Source: Oopsacas minuta
Lineage: Eukaryota; Porifera; Hexactinellida; Lyssacinosida; Leucopsacidae
Length of the DNA: 64,000 bases
Assembly: GCA_024704765.1 (NCBI GenBank)
Contig: JAKMXF010000221.1
Coordinates: forward strand, 372,001 to 436,000
Direction of reading: 5' to 3'
Shown here: positions 50,291 through 60,602 of the stretch, one piece after another
Position numbering within the stretch: position 1 is the first letter of the stretch
How the letters are laid out: each line of letters starts with the position of its first letter
Made by a program: the position numbers and the translations under genes
The notes under the pieces: model-generated
Seen by the model: the letters and a program-made list of their open reading frames with translations, nothing else
Database searches by the model: none
What the model was told of the DNA's origin: nothing

Positions 50291-51118
50291 TTGAATATTA
50301 ATAATTGTTATTACGTAGAAATGCTATGTTTTGTGTGGCTATCAGCTGATGCATACTTTGTATGTATGACACATGCTCTCTCCACTGAGAAGGAGGAGAT
50401 CATGGGGTTGTTGCTAGGTGAGACACTGCCGGGGGACACAGTATGGATATACGGGGTGTTTATGATGAGACGCTCAGACAAGCGAGCTGACAGAGTTGAG
50501 ATATCCCCTGAACAGCTGTCCGCAGCCCTTACTGAGTCACAAACTCTATCGCAGGAGCTGGGGAAAGAGATCCGTGTGTTGGGATGGTACCATTCACACC
50601 CTCATATAACCATATCCCCCTCCCATGTAGATGTACGTACCCAGCATCAGTACCAGAGTCTAGACCCTAATTTCTTCGGTCTAATCGTATCTGCTTTCCA
50701 CGAGGAGATGGACCGCACCTCCTCTATTAAGATTACATGCTTCCAAGCTGATAAAGAGGTACACCCGACTCATGAGGTGTTTATTAAGAAAGAAATCCCA
50801 TTTGCCATACAGAACACCGGTGTGTCTATAGGATCAGCTTGTCTTAATGCATACCTTCAGTTGCCAAGGATACTTTTCCAAGAGGAGGAAGAGGGGTACA
50901 GACAATTCCAGGGTAATGACTCTCAAGATTTCCTTACAACTGTCTACAATGGATCAGTCTATACCCAGAATATGGAGAGAATACTCACTGATATTTGTAA
51001 CCCAGTTCTCAGGATCTTAGAGTCACACCTTCAATCTCAACAACAACTGATTAAGACCCTTGAGGATGAGAAAGACAGGCTGGTACAGGAGATGAGTGGG
51101 GCTCATCAGGTCATTTGA
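50291..51118 (+). CDS. BRCC3: K63-specific deubiquitinase BRCC36
   Basis: The gene encodes up to 275 residues. The JAMM metalloprotease site is complete: Glu in EKEEIMGLLLGE, then HSHPHITISPSHVDV with the zinc-binding His, His and Asp. The C-terminal coiled coil (ESHLQSQQQLIKTLEDEKD) pairs with Abraxas in the family. BRCC36 cleaves K63-linked ubiquitin in the BRCA1-A and BRISC complexes. The conserved part begins at DAYFVCMTHALS. The residues before it are odd, so the true start could be the ATG at 50291, one at ~50321, or an upstream exon spliced at TATCAG before 50345. Confidence 0.92.
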   Translation: MNINNCYYVEMLCFVWLSADAYFVCMTHALSTEKEEIMGLLLGETLPGDTVWIYGVFMMRRSDKRADRVEISPEQLSAALTESQTLSQELGKEIRVLGWYHSHPHITISPSHVDVRTQHQYQSLDPNFFGLIVSAFHEEMDRTSSIKITCFQADKEVHPTHEVFIKKEIPFAIQNTGVSIGSACLNAYLQLPRILFQEEEEGYRQFQGNDSQDFLTTVYNGSVYTQNMERILTDICNPVLRILESHLQSQQQLIKTLEDEKDRLVQEMSGAHQVI

Positions 51119-51481
51119 TGGATAATTGGAATTTCTGTGTATTTAGTCTTTAATATATTTATAAGAAATATTCCAGCTTGTTTTAAATCCTAATACACTG
51201 CCTTTACGGGCTATTTTTAGCTACTATTGCTGAGTTTATTTGTGGCGAATAATATCACAGAATTTATAGATTCATATTTGGAATGTTTTTACTAAGTTAT
51301 TCTCATTTTAGCTTTGTCTTCTTAAACAGATTATTTAGTATTGATTCATGCCATTCATGAAGTAATTGCCAAATTATCTAATTGTTTGTTTATTGTTTAC
51401 CTAGCAACGAATTAAGCATAAAGCAAGGTATATCTATCAAATTACCATTAATACATAATCTATCCATATTAGCTAATTATT
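51119..51481. other. Gap between BRCC36 and the TRIM-like gene
   Basis: About 360 bp, AT-rich, with no recognised exon or repeat. It probably holds the TRIM promoter. Confidence 0.5.
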
Positions 51482-54265
51482 ATGGGGTGTGGTAGTTCTA
51501 AGACCAAGTCAAACAATATACAGGTCCTGGTTGCTCCTACTCGGGGTGATCACAGTTCCAACAGCGATCCTCTGGGTCTCAGCACGAGGACAGCTAGCTC
51601 TAGTGCGGTTATCACTGGTCAGGATCCTAAACCTCTCTACTCCAGCTCCAGACCTCCATCTAATACCAGTGTGTCTACAGGATCAGTAGCTAGTCCTCCT
51701 GCTGGATTTTATAGGTAAATTAATGTAATTATTTTAATAACATTGAATTTATTTATATATTTTAGAGACCAAGCATCTTCTCAGTCTAAGCGTAGTTCGC
51801 GGCCTGCTAGCTCCTCGCGTAGAGATGTGAGTGGTCTCCGTCGCAGATCCACAACCCCTGCTATCCTATCTTTCTCCGGCTCCGGTAGATTCTCACGAAC
51901 TGCTCAGATTGCAGACAGAGAGAGGGAGAAAGACGCTGCTATATTTAAAGTAGACTCTGCTGATGAGAGTTTAGCTATCCTCACTCCCTCCCTAGAACAG
52001 ACAGATCTAGATTGTAGTCAGAACTTAGGCGAGTCAAGAAACCGATCTCTCAATCTGAGTTTTACAGCTGTTACACATTCTATCCCCTCCCGTCTCTGTC
52101 CCCTCTGTCAGAGTTTATTCAGCACCAAGGGTACACACACTCCTCTCCTGTTGATATGCGGACACTCCTTCTGTAAGACCTGTCTGGACAAGATCACTTG
52201 TAATCCTGATATAGACCGCATCAGGTGTCCTTGTGGAGTAGACACGAGTGTTGAGCTTCAGAGCGAGTTCGTGCTAGCTAGGAACCAAGCTCTCCTGGAG
52301 CTGTTAGAAATAGAGCAACTACACTCACAGAAACTAGTAGCAAGGTAATACTGTATGCATACAATAGCTTAATTCTAATGCTCTTTGTATAGGAAGGAGG
52401 AAGGATGTGCTGAATGTGAATCAGCAGCTGCTACTCGCTGGTGCTGTGAGTGCGGAGCTCCTTACTGTGAGTCCTGCTGTCTAGCTGCTCACGAGAAATT
52501 ACGAGTCCTCTCTCATCACAAACCCCTCCCCATTTCTCAGCGACCTCTCCCTGCTCCCATGTGTAAGGCCCATCCCGGACAGAGCTACAAGCTCTACTGT
52601 GAGACCGATCAAGTAAGTCTTTGATATATTTATTAATTTCATTATTAACTAATGAATGTGCTCCTGTTAGGTCCCTATGTGTCTAATGTGTAAATACTCC
52701 AATCAGCATAGAGGTCATCAGTTCGATCTCCTTACCCGTACGTCTCAGCGGTATATCACTTCTCTGCAAGATCAGTTGAGTAATCTGAGAGGCATAAAAG
52801 CTGATATGACACGGTGTAGTAGTGTTACTCATCACAAATGGTCATTTATACGGGAGGAGGCAAGAGTCCAGCAGAATCAGTTAGAAGCTCACTTCTCTGC
52901 TCTCAGGAAAGATCTGTTATCTACTCTAGACTTGAGAGAGAATAGATTATTGAATTTATTAGATAGTCAGGTGCAAGCTAAGCAGGATATGACACATGAA
53001 TTCATGTTGGATCTATGTTTAGGAATGTCTAGGGTGAGTTATCACCTACTACAGCTATTACAGATAAGTTTATGAGTGTTTACAGGTGATAGCAGCTGAG
53101 CAGGAAGCCGAGAGATTACTCACTGTCAACCCTGTCACTTTACTGCTTAGCAGACATCACATGGATGAGGTTATGAGTAGAGTACTGATGCTAAATTTGG
53201 CTAGTTTATCTCATAATGAACCTCCTATACCAATGAGTCTACCTAAATCTACTTCTGATAATCTCAAAGGATTGATTACTACACACGGAGATGTATTGCA
53301 GCTACCTGGAGAGCCTTGGTTCACTGATGTACGTGTTGGACCTAAAAAGATTCATATTGAGTGGGAAGCGATTTCAATCCCTGAGAAAGGAGATCAGAAG
53401 AAGAATAAATCTTTCTCTTTACACTTCTTCGCTTCTCTAAAGAACGCTAAGAGACAAGCTATATCAGAAGATCTCAATCATAGCAAGCATTTGATGGAGT
53501 ATGTAGGTAAGTCAGTTACAATGAAACCTCCATAAACTGGGACTTTGGTTGGAACGGGGTAGCATTTTCGGCGTTCCTGACACCCCATTTGTGGAGTCAT
53601 TAACACACTAGTATTTACAGTACATGTTAGGATGGCGAGCAAGATCTCAGCGAGGTAATCGTGCTGAAGGCGTTACAGAGGTAGATAGCGGAGTACACTC
53701 AGCTTCTATTGACTACTCTAATTCCTCTCAAGGTAGACACAGTATTCCTCCTGTACAACCAGATGAAGCTGTCCTACCTCCTCCCTCAGCTTCCAATCAT
53801 CATAGCAGTCACAGTTCATTCGAATCCTTTCCGCAGACCCCTTCTAGTCAGCGACCTATAAAACTACCTCCTCTTATCAAAGTTAAGACACAGGAGGAAT
53901 CCAGGAGTATTCTAGAGGGTTCTTTCAACTTCCAAGATGAGACTACACCCCTGGATCACCCGGTCATACTCCCAGAGAGGGGCCAGGAGGAGAGCGGATG
54001 TAGCGATGAGTCTGTCTCTTCTCAAGGGAGTGACTTTAATCGGTTTGAATATGACCATGAGAGGTCTCCCGCTACTCCCTACCAAGAGGCCTATTCAGGA
54101 ACAGAATCTAGATTTACTCATAAGAACCTGATAGCTGGGGGGACATACTACTACCGAGTACGGTGTAAGAACAGTGCTGGGTGGGGACCTTGGAGTAAAG
54201 TGTTGAAATGTACTACTAAGTCATCCACACACAGACGAGCTTCATTCACCATTATGAATAATTAG
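51482..54265 (+). CDS. Putatively N-myristoylated TRIM protein with FN3-like C-terminus (six exons)
   Basis: Exons 51482-51714, 51766-52344, 52393-52612, 52671-53033, 53086-53502 and 53621-54265 give about 818 residues. MGCGSSK at the start is a myristoylation and palmitoylation signal. A Ser/Arg-rich region follows, then a RING from ~188 (CPLCQ, CGHSFCKTCL, CPCG). Two B-boxes (CAECESAA.. and MCKAHPGQSYKLYC) and a coiled coil come next. The C-terminus has an FN3-like unit (PWFTDVRVGPKKIHIEWEAI ... YYYRVRCKNSAGWGPWS) interrupted by a disordered insert. No SPRY is present. It is probably a membrane-tethered E3 ubiquitin ligase. The last intron needs a GTAGGT donor for phase; the alternative GTAAGT breaks the frame. 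Confidence 0.8.
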
Positions 54266-54415
54266 ATGACGTCATGACGAAGCTCAACTTTGTATATGTG
54301 AACTGAAACTTTATAGTTTTCACACTTTTATATTTTATTCTCTTTTGATGAGATTATAAAATTTTCTACATTTTTCATGTAATTTGTGTGAGAATATTTA
54401 CTAATTGTGTCACAG

Positions 54416-57400
54416 ATGGATGATTTTTTGACTCTGCTAGACATACACAAGTCTGTACAGATTACATACAAAGATGCTGTTCGTATTAAAACTATAGAAG
54501 CAATGACTACAGCTGAACCTCGTAATTATCCAGAGTTGATGCTACGTAGACTGATGCTAGCTAATATTCGGTGTCGTCACCTTCCTCAAATACAGGATCT
54601 TCCTCGTACTGTAGATGCGTTCTCAGATGATGAAGAATTGGATCAGAAAGGACAGATCCATCCAATGGATGTTCTCTCCTATTTATACCTGACTGCTTAT
54701 CCTCTGTTCAGACAGTCTCTAGCACTACAGCTTAATAAATGTCAGTTCTCTGTCCCACTTGTAATTCCGGACCCTAACACCTCTGTACCCATTTATTATA
54801 TTTTCGCACTCAGTCCTCTCATTAAGAACTATCTCTCCCAAACAGTTCCAACCTCCCTCTCTGTCTCTAGCGAGGTGCTACCTGTCGTAGCTTTCTTTCG
54901 GGTGGGACACTTGGGTTCAACAGGTCACTCTAAGTCCCAACTACTTAACAGAGTATTCCAAGATGGGAACGGCTGCTTCTTCAATAGAAACCTTGCTAGT
55001 AGTGTGAAGAGCAGAGTTCTATTTAACGGAACTATTGAGGCAGCTTGGTATGCACCCAGTGGCGTAGAGACAGAGGACCTATACAGTACCCCTGTTACAT
55101 TCCTCAATCTGAGAGGAGACTCGTTACTGTACCCCTCTCAGAGGTCTCTCCTCTTATCCGTGTCTTCTCTAGTGTTCCTGTTCCTATCAATGAATGACAT
55201 CACTGATAGTGAATTGTCTCAGCTACAAAGTATATACAGCGAGTGTGATAACAGTAAAGTTATTCTAGTTCTTGTTACACAGAACCCTCAGAAAAAAGAT
55301 TTATTCTTGGAATATTTCCCAGACGCATACACATACATGAAGCTTAAAGTTGGCTCTGAGGGACAAAACGTTACTAATCTACAGGATCATATAAAAAAGG
55401 GTCTCAAGGATAAGACCAAAAAGACCTCTCTTAATTCGATACAAGAGGAGGCGGAACAACTTGGAATGATTCTAGACTCCTCTCAGATTCCTCACACTAG
55501 TTTAAAAGCAGTTTACAAACTAACTTCTATACTATACTCAGAATCTGGACCTTCATTACCTTTACAACACACTGGTTGGTATAAATGGTGCGAGGCTCAG
55601 AGAGAGCTCCATACTATGTACTCTGTATCAGAGAATGTTAGTGAGCTCGGTGAGCGTATTAGTGAGACCTGTCGCTTAGCGAGGAGAGAGCAGTATGAGA
55701 TCATTACACAGGGTAACTCTCCTTTTATCCTGGAATTTCTTTCTTATTGCAAACAGTTTTGTAATGAGCTTGATAGCTTCGAATATTTATGGAAGATTCT
55801 AATCACACAACTCAACACTAATAACAGAGTTAATTCAAAGTTCCTTTCAGTTCCTCACGCGGTTTTAAACACGTCTTTACCTTTAGAACTTCTCTCTATT
55901 CAGGCTAATCAATCTGATCGAAAACTTCAATCAGGGGTGACTGTTATCCATAGTGAACATATACTTAGAGAACTAGCTCAGCTGTTTGAAGTATATGATA
56001 ATGCAACAGTTTTGGAGAAGAAGAATTTAGTTGAGATCCTCCCTTACAGTCCCGTCCTCCTTCCTCAGTTAGCAGCTGAGCTGTTACTGAGAGGACATTG
56101 CTGTGAACTCCTAGACGGAGTAGTTAACCATGTGCCTACACGCTGGATTAGACGAGTACTAGAAGCTCTCAAGGTAAAGGTAGGGAGAAATAAGCGTCTA
56201 TTCGTAATAGCAATATTAGGCGTACAAAGTAGTGGGAAGTCAACTCTACTGAACACTATGTTTGGACAACATTTTGCTGTCAGTTCAGCTCGATGCACAC
56301 GAGGTGTATTAATGCAATTAATAGCTGTAACAACACCCAAGGCAGGATTTGATTATATCGTGCTTTTGGATACAGAGGGCCTCTCTAACCCCGAGCAAGA
56401 CTCTAACGATCATGATAACGAGCTAGCTACATTTGTAGTAGGACTATCAGACCTAACTATTGTAAATATTTCAATGGAGAACAATATTGAGGTTAAAAAT
56501 ATTCTACAGATTACTGTACTAGCATTGATTCGTATGCAACTCACTTATTCTAAACCTAAGTGCATATTTGTGCATCAAAATGTGACTGATATAATGGCAT
56601 CTGTCAATCTACAAGACACGAGAGATAATCTTGTTACATGCCTGAATGAAAATACTCGATCAGCTGTTATTCACAAGCATCAGACAGATAAACTCACTAA
56701 TTTTAATGACGTAATAGATTTCGATCCTGCACATGACGTATGGTACTTCCCGGGGTATCTAGAGGGGGCACAATCTATGTCCTGGGTCTCAGAGAACTAT
56801 TCACTACAGGCTGAGAGACTCAGGCATTATATACTTGAGTCTAACCGTGGAAATAGGGATCGGTTTCAAAGTATTGGAGAATGGGCTTTGAAGCTGGAGA
56901 ATATATGGCAATGTGTATTGAAGGAAGATTTTGTGTTTCATTATACAAATGTTAAAGAGATTAATGACCATTTTGAGTTGGACTCTGTCCTGGCTGGTTG
57001 GTCATTTCAGTTCTCTAATGAGATGTCTCAATGGGCCTCAGATGCCATCAATCAGCTGTCAAATTGTAGCAGTCAGGATCTAGGACATGTTTGGAATAAG
57101 ATACAAGGAGAGATACCTATCGTCTGTCAGTCTGTTTTGATAGATAAACAACAGGAAATAATTGAGGAATATTTTGAATCTTCTCAAAAGAAACAAAGTT
57201 TTCTAAAATGGAGAGATTCTACCCTTGACCTGTTCAATAGGTTTCGTACAAAAGAGCAGCATAGGATAGAGACAGACTGTTTTCATTTTCAAACTGCTCA
57301 GCTTAAACTACAAGTAATTAAACAGTACTTTGAGGAAACGAAAAGATTTTTATCGGATAAAGTTAGACAGCTATTTGAACAGATTAAGTCAGAAAATAAA

Positions 57401-59212
57401 TCATTTGAAAGTCCTGAAGTAATTGACAACATATTTGAAAAAGAATGGTCTATATGGATTTCTAAAGTTGCTCCCAATTCATCTGTCAGTTCTCTAACTG
57501 TTAGTGATATTGAGGTTGACATTCAGAACGTAATCCTTACTACACCTTGTCTTCAGTCTATACAGAGAGATCATAAGATGAATCTATTCCAATCCCTCAA
57601 GGATCACACTCTCATATCTGGTATAGAATTTGATTTAGGACAGCACCATTTCTCTGTAAATAACAATATAGATGGTAATATAATACAGATGATACAGAGA
57701 CCTTATACTACGTTCTTCCAGTTGCTGGAGGCACTGAAAGCCTCTACGGGGTTATTCGCGGCTTCTACCCCTCCGGATTCTGAGGATCTGGATTACTCAA
57801 GGGCTAAAAAGTACACCAATACTCTAAATGATAGGTGTCAAGAGTTTGTAAATAATTTACCAACAAATAGCAATTATAACCAGTCATATGTAACTTCTCT
57901 AGTGGAGCTTATTGCTACTGAAACCAAGAAAATAAACTTTGAAGAGAGATCGAGTGCAGAAACCAGCATTGAGTTCTCGAACCTTTTCATCTTAGAATTT
58001 GCGTTCTATCAATGTTGTCGAGCATTTGTACAGTTTGACCAGTTACAGAACTCTTTCTTAGAGAGAACCAACCCTGATACTCAGTTGAAAATACTAAAAG
58101 AAGAATTGAAGTTAATATTCACTTCTCTCTGTGAGGGGATTGAAAAGGAAGACCACTCCTCCTCTCTCCTTGCCTCCCTCCTTATCGAGGGGGTCAAGAA
58201 GGCTCTTGTCGACACCGTACAGCGTGTAGCAGTACTTAAGTTCACACAAGAACCTGAGCACGAGAATATTTACAAGACAAGACAGCTGTTACATTTACAA
58301 GTATTGAAGGATTTAGCGAATAGGAAATCTTTCCATGATTACATACAGTATATACAGCATCCGTTACAATACATGGAGAGTTGGATTAAAGATAATTTGG
58401 TGAATTATTGTACTATGGAGTCTACGATTGAGAGACTTAAGCGAGAAGTATTAGATCCTGCTTTGAGGGAGAAAATTAACATTATCAGTGATTCTGGAGA
58501 ATCAGCTGTCCCTGATAATGATTCTGACCAGTATACAGCTGAACAATGGAATAGTTGGAAGATAGAGTTTCATGCTAGGATATTAACTTGTGTCAGAGAT
58601 ATTGATTTTGATACCTTGTCACGTATTGATACGTATGCTGTCACAAATCTCCCACAATTTTGTCAGTTCCTGACTCATAATCTCTCCAAAGAGGCTAAAG
58701 ACTTCAATTGGAAGGATTGGATTCACTCTCTAATGCTTAGAGGCCTTCCATCTCAATCTCTAGTTGGTAATTTATTGGAGTGTCGTGCCCTTTGTCCTTT
58801 CTGTCGTGAGCCCTGTCAGAGAGGGGGTATCAAGCACCAGCACTATTGCGGGTCATTCCACAGACCTAAAGGCATAGGAGGTTGCTATCACAACTTAATT
58901 AATACTCTCTCAATAGCAGAATGCACTAGTTCAGTGGGTAGTGACAAGAAGTTCTGGTATGGTAATCAAAACTACGCTTATGCTGACTACAGGCAGGTTA
59001 ACGATCTGTTCGCTTCATGGCGTATCTTGCCTGAAGATGCAGTAGAGTCACGATACTGGCAATGGGTGCTGTTTCACTTCCAGCCGCAATTTTGTGCTAA
59101 ATACGGGTATGCTCCTAATCAGCTGGTGACCAGATGGTCTCACCTAACGGAAGAGGATATAGTGGAAGATCTGGAGAGACATTATCAGAACTATTGCTTC
59201 AGAACTATGTAG
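54416..59212 (+). CDS. VLIG-family very large GTPase, single exon
   Basis: The product is about 1,598 residues. A long helical N-terminal part precedes the G domain at ~595-830: GVQSSGKST (P-loop), RCTRGVLMQL (switch I Thr), DTEGLSNPEQ (G3) and later a VHQN-type G4 region. The remainder is helical, and a Cys/His cluster follows near the end (CPFCREPCQRGG, HQHYCGSFHRPKG). This layout is that of interferon-induced very large GTPases (GVIN/VLIG) and URGCP, whose vertebrate members also sit on one giant exon. The ATG at 54416 is used because the preceding in-frame codon at 54407 is GTG. Its role in invertebrates is unknown. Confidence 0.88.
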   Translation: MDDFLTLLDIHKSVQITYKDAVRIKTIEAMTTAEPRNYPELMLRRLMLANIRCRHLPQIQDLPRTVDAFSDDEELDQKGQIHPMDVLSYLYLTAYPLFRQSLALQLNKCQFSVPLVIPDPNTSVPIYYIFALSPLIKNYLSQTVPTSLSVSSEVLPVVAFFRVGHLGSTGHSKSQLLNRVFQDGNGCFFNRNLASSVKSRVLFNGTIEAAWYAPSGVETEDLYSTPVTFLNLRGDSLLYPSQRSLLLSVSSLVFLFLSMNDITDSELSQLQSIYSECDNSKVILVLVTQNPQKKDLFLEYFPDAYTYMKLKVGSEGQNVTNLQDHIKKGLKDKTKKTSLNSIQEEAEQLGMILDSSQIPHTSLKAVYKLTSILYSESGPSLPLQHTGWYKWCEAQRELHTMYSVSENVSELGERISETCRLARREQYEIITQGNSPFILEFLSYCKQFCNELDSFEYLWKILITQLNTNNRVNSKFLSVPHAVLNTSLPLELLSIQANQSDRKLQSGVTVIHSEHILRELAQLFEVYDNATVLEKKNLVEILPYSPVLLPQLAAELLLRGHCCELLDGVVNHVPTRWIRRVLEALKVKVGRNKRLFVIAILGVQSSGKSTLLNTMFGQHFAVSSARCTRGVLMQLIAVTTPKAGFDYIVLLDTEGLSNPEQDSNDHDNELATFVVGLSDLTIVNISMENNIEVKNILQITVLALIRMQLTYSKPKCIFVHQNVTDIMASVNLQDTRDNLVTCLNENTRSAVIHKHQTDKLTNFNDVIDFDPAHDVWYFPGYLEGAQSMSWVSENYSLQAERLRHYILESNRGNRDRFQSIGEWALKLENIWQCVLKEDFVFHYTNVKEINDHFELDSVLAGWSFQFSNEMSQWASDAINQLSNCSSQDLGHVWNKIQGEIPIVCQSVLIDKQQEIIEEYFESSQKKQSFLKWRDSTLDLFNRFRTKEQHRIETDCFHFQTAQLKLQVIKQYFEETKRFLSDKVRQLFEQIKSENKSFESPEVIDNIFEKEWSIWISKVAPNSSVSSLTVSDIEVDIQNVILTTPCLQSIQRDHKMNLFQSLKDHTLISGIEFDLGQHHFSVNNNIDGNIIQMIQRPYTTFFQLLEALKASTGLFAASTPPDSEDLDYSRAKKYTNTLNDRCQEFVNNLPTNSNYNQSYVTSLVELIATETKKINFEERSSAETSIEFSNLFILEFAFYQCCRAFVQFDQLQNSFLERTNPDTQLKILKEELKLIFTSLCEGIEKEDHSSSLLASLLIEGVKKALVDTVQRVAVLKFTQEPEHENIYKTRQLLHLQVLKDLANRKSFHDYIQYIQHPLQYMESWIKDNLVNYCTMESTIERLKREVLDPALREKINIISDSGESAVPDNDSDQYTAEQWNSWKIEFHARILTCVRDIDFDTLSRIDTYAVTNLPQFCQFLTHNLSKEAKDFNWKDWIHSLMLRGLPSQSLVGNLLECRALCPFCREPCQRGGIKHQHYCGSFHRPKGIGGCYHNLINTLSIAECTSSVGSDKKFWYGNQNYAYADYRQVNDLFASWRILPEDAVESRYWQWVLFHFQPQFCAKYGYAPNQLVTRWSHLTEEDIVEDLERHYQNYCFRTM

Positions 59213-59373
59213 AGCATTCCATTTCATTGGGTTTGTTGCTATTTCTAGTAGTAAATATTTATCGAATTGTTTTTGCTCTGTAATTGCTATGTGAATTTTA
59301 CTATTTTTATTTATTTCTATGATTTACTACTAATATATTTACTAAATTTTACACTGTTTTTTAAGCCTTTCAA

Positions 59374-60285
59374 ATGGCTAAGTATTCAGTTAAACATATA
59401 GCTATAGCTCTGAATGTTGTATTGTTTTCAATTTTGTCCTTATTCCTGGCTACCCGTATCTACTTATATTTCTTCCCTGAGCTCAGATCTGGAATTGACT
59501 GTATACCAATTAGTTACCCACCCACCCATCCATATATTACTAGTCCCATTCCTACTGTACATTATGGTAACCTGGGTTGTCCTATAACTCCAAAGATACT
59601 CCCTAAACCAGGCCCAAAAGTAGCACTAGCTAGTTTTCCGGGCTCTGGGAATTCTTGGGTTCGCTACCTCATGGAGCAGGGCTCTGGTTATTATACAGGC
59701 TCTGTGTATATTGACCGTAAGCTACAGAGCTATGGAAATCTAGAATCAGTTTTCAACAGTTCTGTCATTGCTATTAAAACTCACGAGTCACACGGAATAA
59801 TCAACAAATATTTCACAAAAGCTATTGATTACAAGAAATGTATTCTTATTGTCAGAAACCCAAAGCAAACTTTAATTGCAGAAATAAATCGTTTCTTTAC
59901 AAATGATCACACAAAATCTGTACAAACTTCTAAATGGAAAAGTGATAATATTCAGCAGAAATTACTGGAGTTAGCCTATGGATGGAAGTCCTTCATGTTA
60001 TCCTGGCTTGATTACAGTAATCCCCTGTTAGTTGTACAATATGAGAAATTAATGGAGAATTATCAACTGGAATTGCACAGGATTTTACGTTTTTTGGAGT
60101 TGGATATTAATGAGGAAGGAATGCAATGTCTTGAGCATAACAATTCAGGTTATTTTAAAAGGTTTAAACAATCCGAACCTTATTTATCCCCAGAAGTTTT
60201 GCTGTTAATTCAACACGTATATTCAGAAGTGGAGCCTTTGCTTACTAGACATAATGTTACACATTATTCAGGTATTATTAATTAG
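59374..60285 (+). CDS. WSCD-family sulfotransferase, Golgi type II protein
   Basis: The gene encodes 303 residues. A short cytosolic tail is followed by a membrane anchor at ~8-34. The sulfotransferase domain starts at ~87: VALASFPGSGNSWVRYLME (5'-PAPS loop), then ILIVRNPKQTL in the 3'-phosphate-binding position, YGWKSFMLSWLDY, LLVVQYEKLMENY, and LEHNNSGYFKR. These match the catalytic part of WSCD1/2, recently described as sialate O-sulfotransferases. The WSC domains of the vertebrate proteins are absent, so this is a short, catalytic-only form. Confidence 0.85.
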   Translation: MAKYSVKHIAIALNVVLFSILSLFLATRIYLYFFPELRSGIDCIPISYPPTHPYITSPIPTVHYGNLGCPITPKILPKPGPKVALASFPGSGNSWVRYLMEQGSGYYTGSVYIDRKLQSYGNLESVFNSSVIAIKTHESHGIINKYFTKAIDYKKCILIVRNPKQTLIAEINRFFTNDHTKSVQTSKWKSDNIQQKLLELAYGWKSFMLSWLDYSNPLLVVQYEKLMENYQLELHRILRFLELDINEEGMQCLEHNNSGYFKRFKQSEPYLSPEVLLLIQHVYSEVEPLLTRHNVTHYSGIIN

Positions 60286-60602
60286 GAAATATTCAATAAT
60301 TATATTTCTAGATTTCTAAATTTTATCAATCAAATTCTATGTTTACTTTCAACCAACACTTTTTCTCATATGTTTATCATATGATAACTGGAAATTTTGC
60401 TTCCTTAGCTTTCCCACTGTATTTCCTATTACTGGTCTGTGATAATATTGAGATATTGAGTATAAGTATTAGTTTAATGAATATAGTAACAATACATAAC
60501 AATAAGAATAATATGCAGGAAAAATGAACAACAAACTAAATAGGATCTATATCATTAGTCATTACTGATAGCATGCATGTCTCATGAATATACGATTGAG
60601 AA
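60286..60602. other. Gap between the sulfotransferase and HSP70 3' ends
   Basis: About 317 bp between convergent stops. A 62-codon hydrophobic frame at 60339-60527 has no recognisable content and probably is not a gene. Confidence 0.5.

Noticed and set aside
60339-60527. 62-residue hydrophobic plus-strand frame
   Set aside because: Chance frame in AT-rich 3' UTR sequence between convergent genes.
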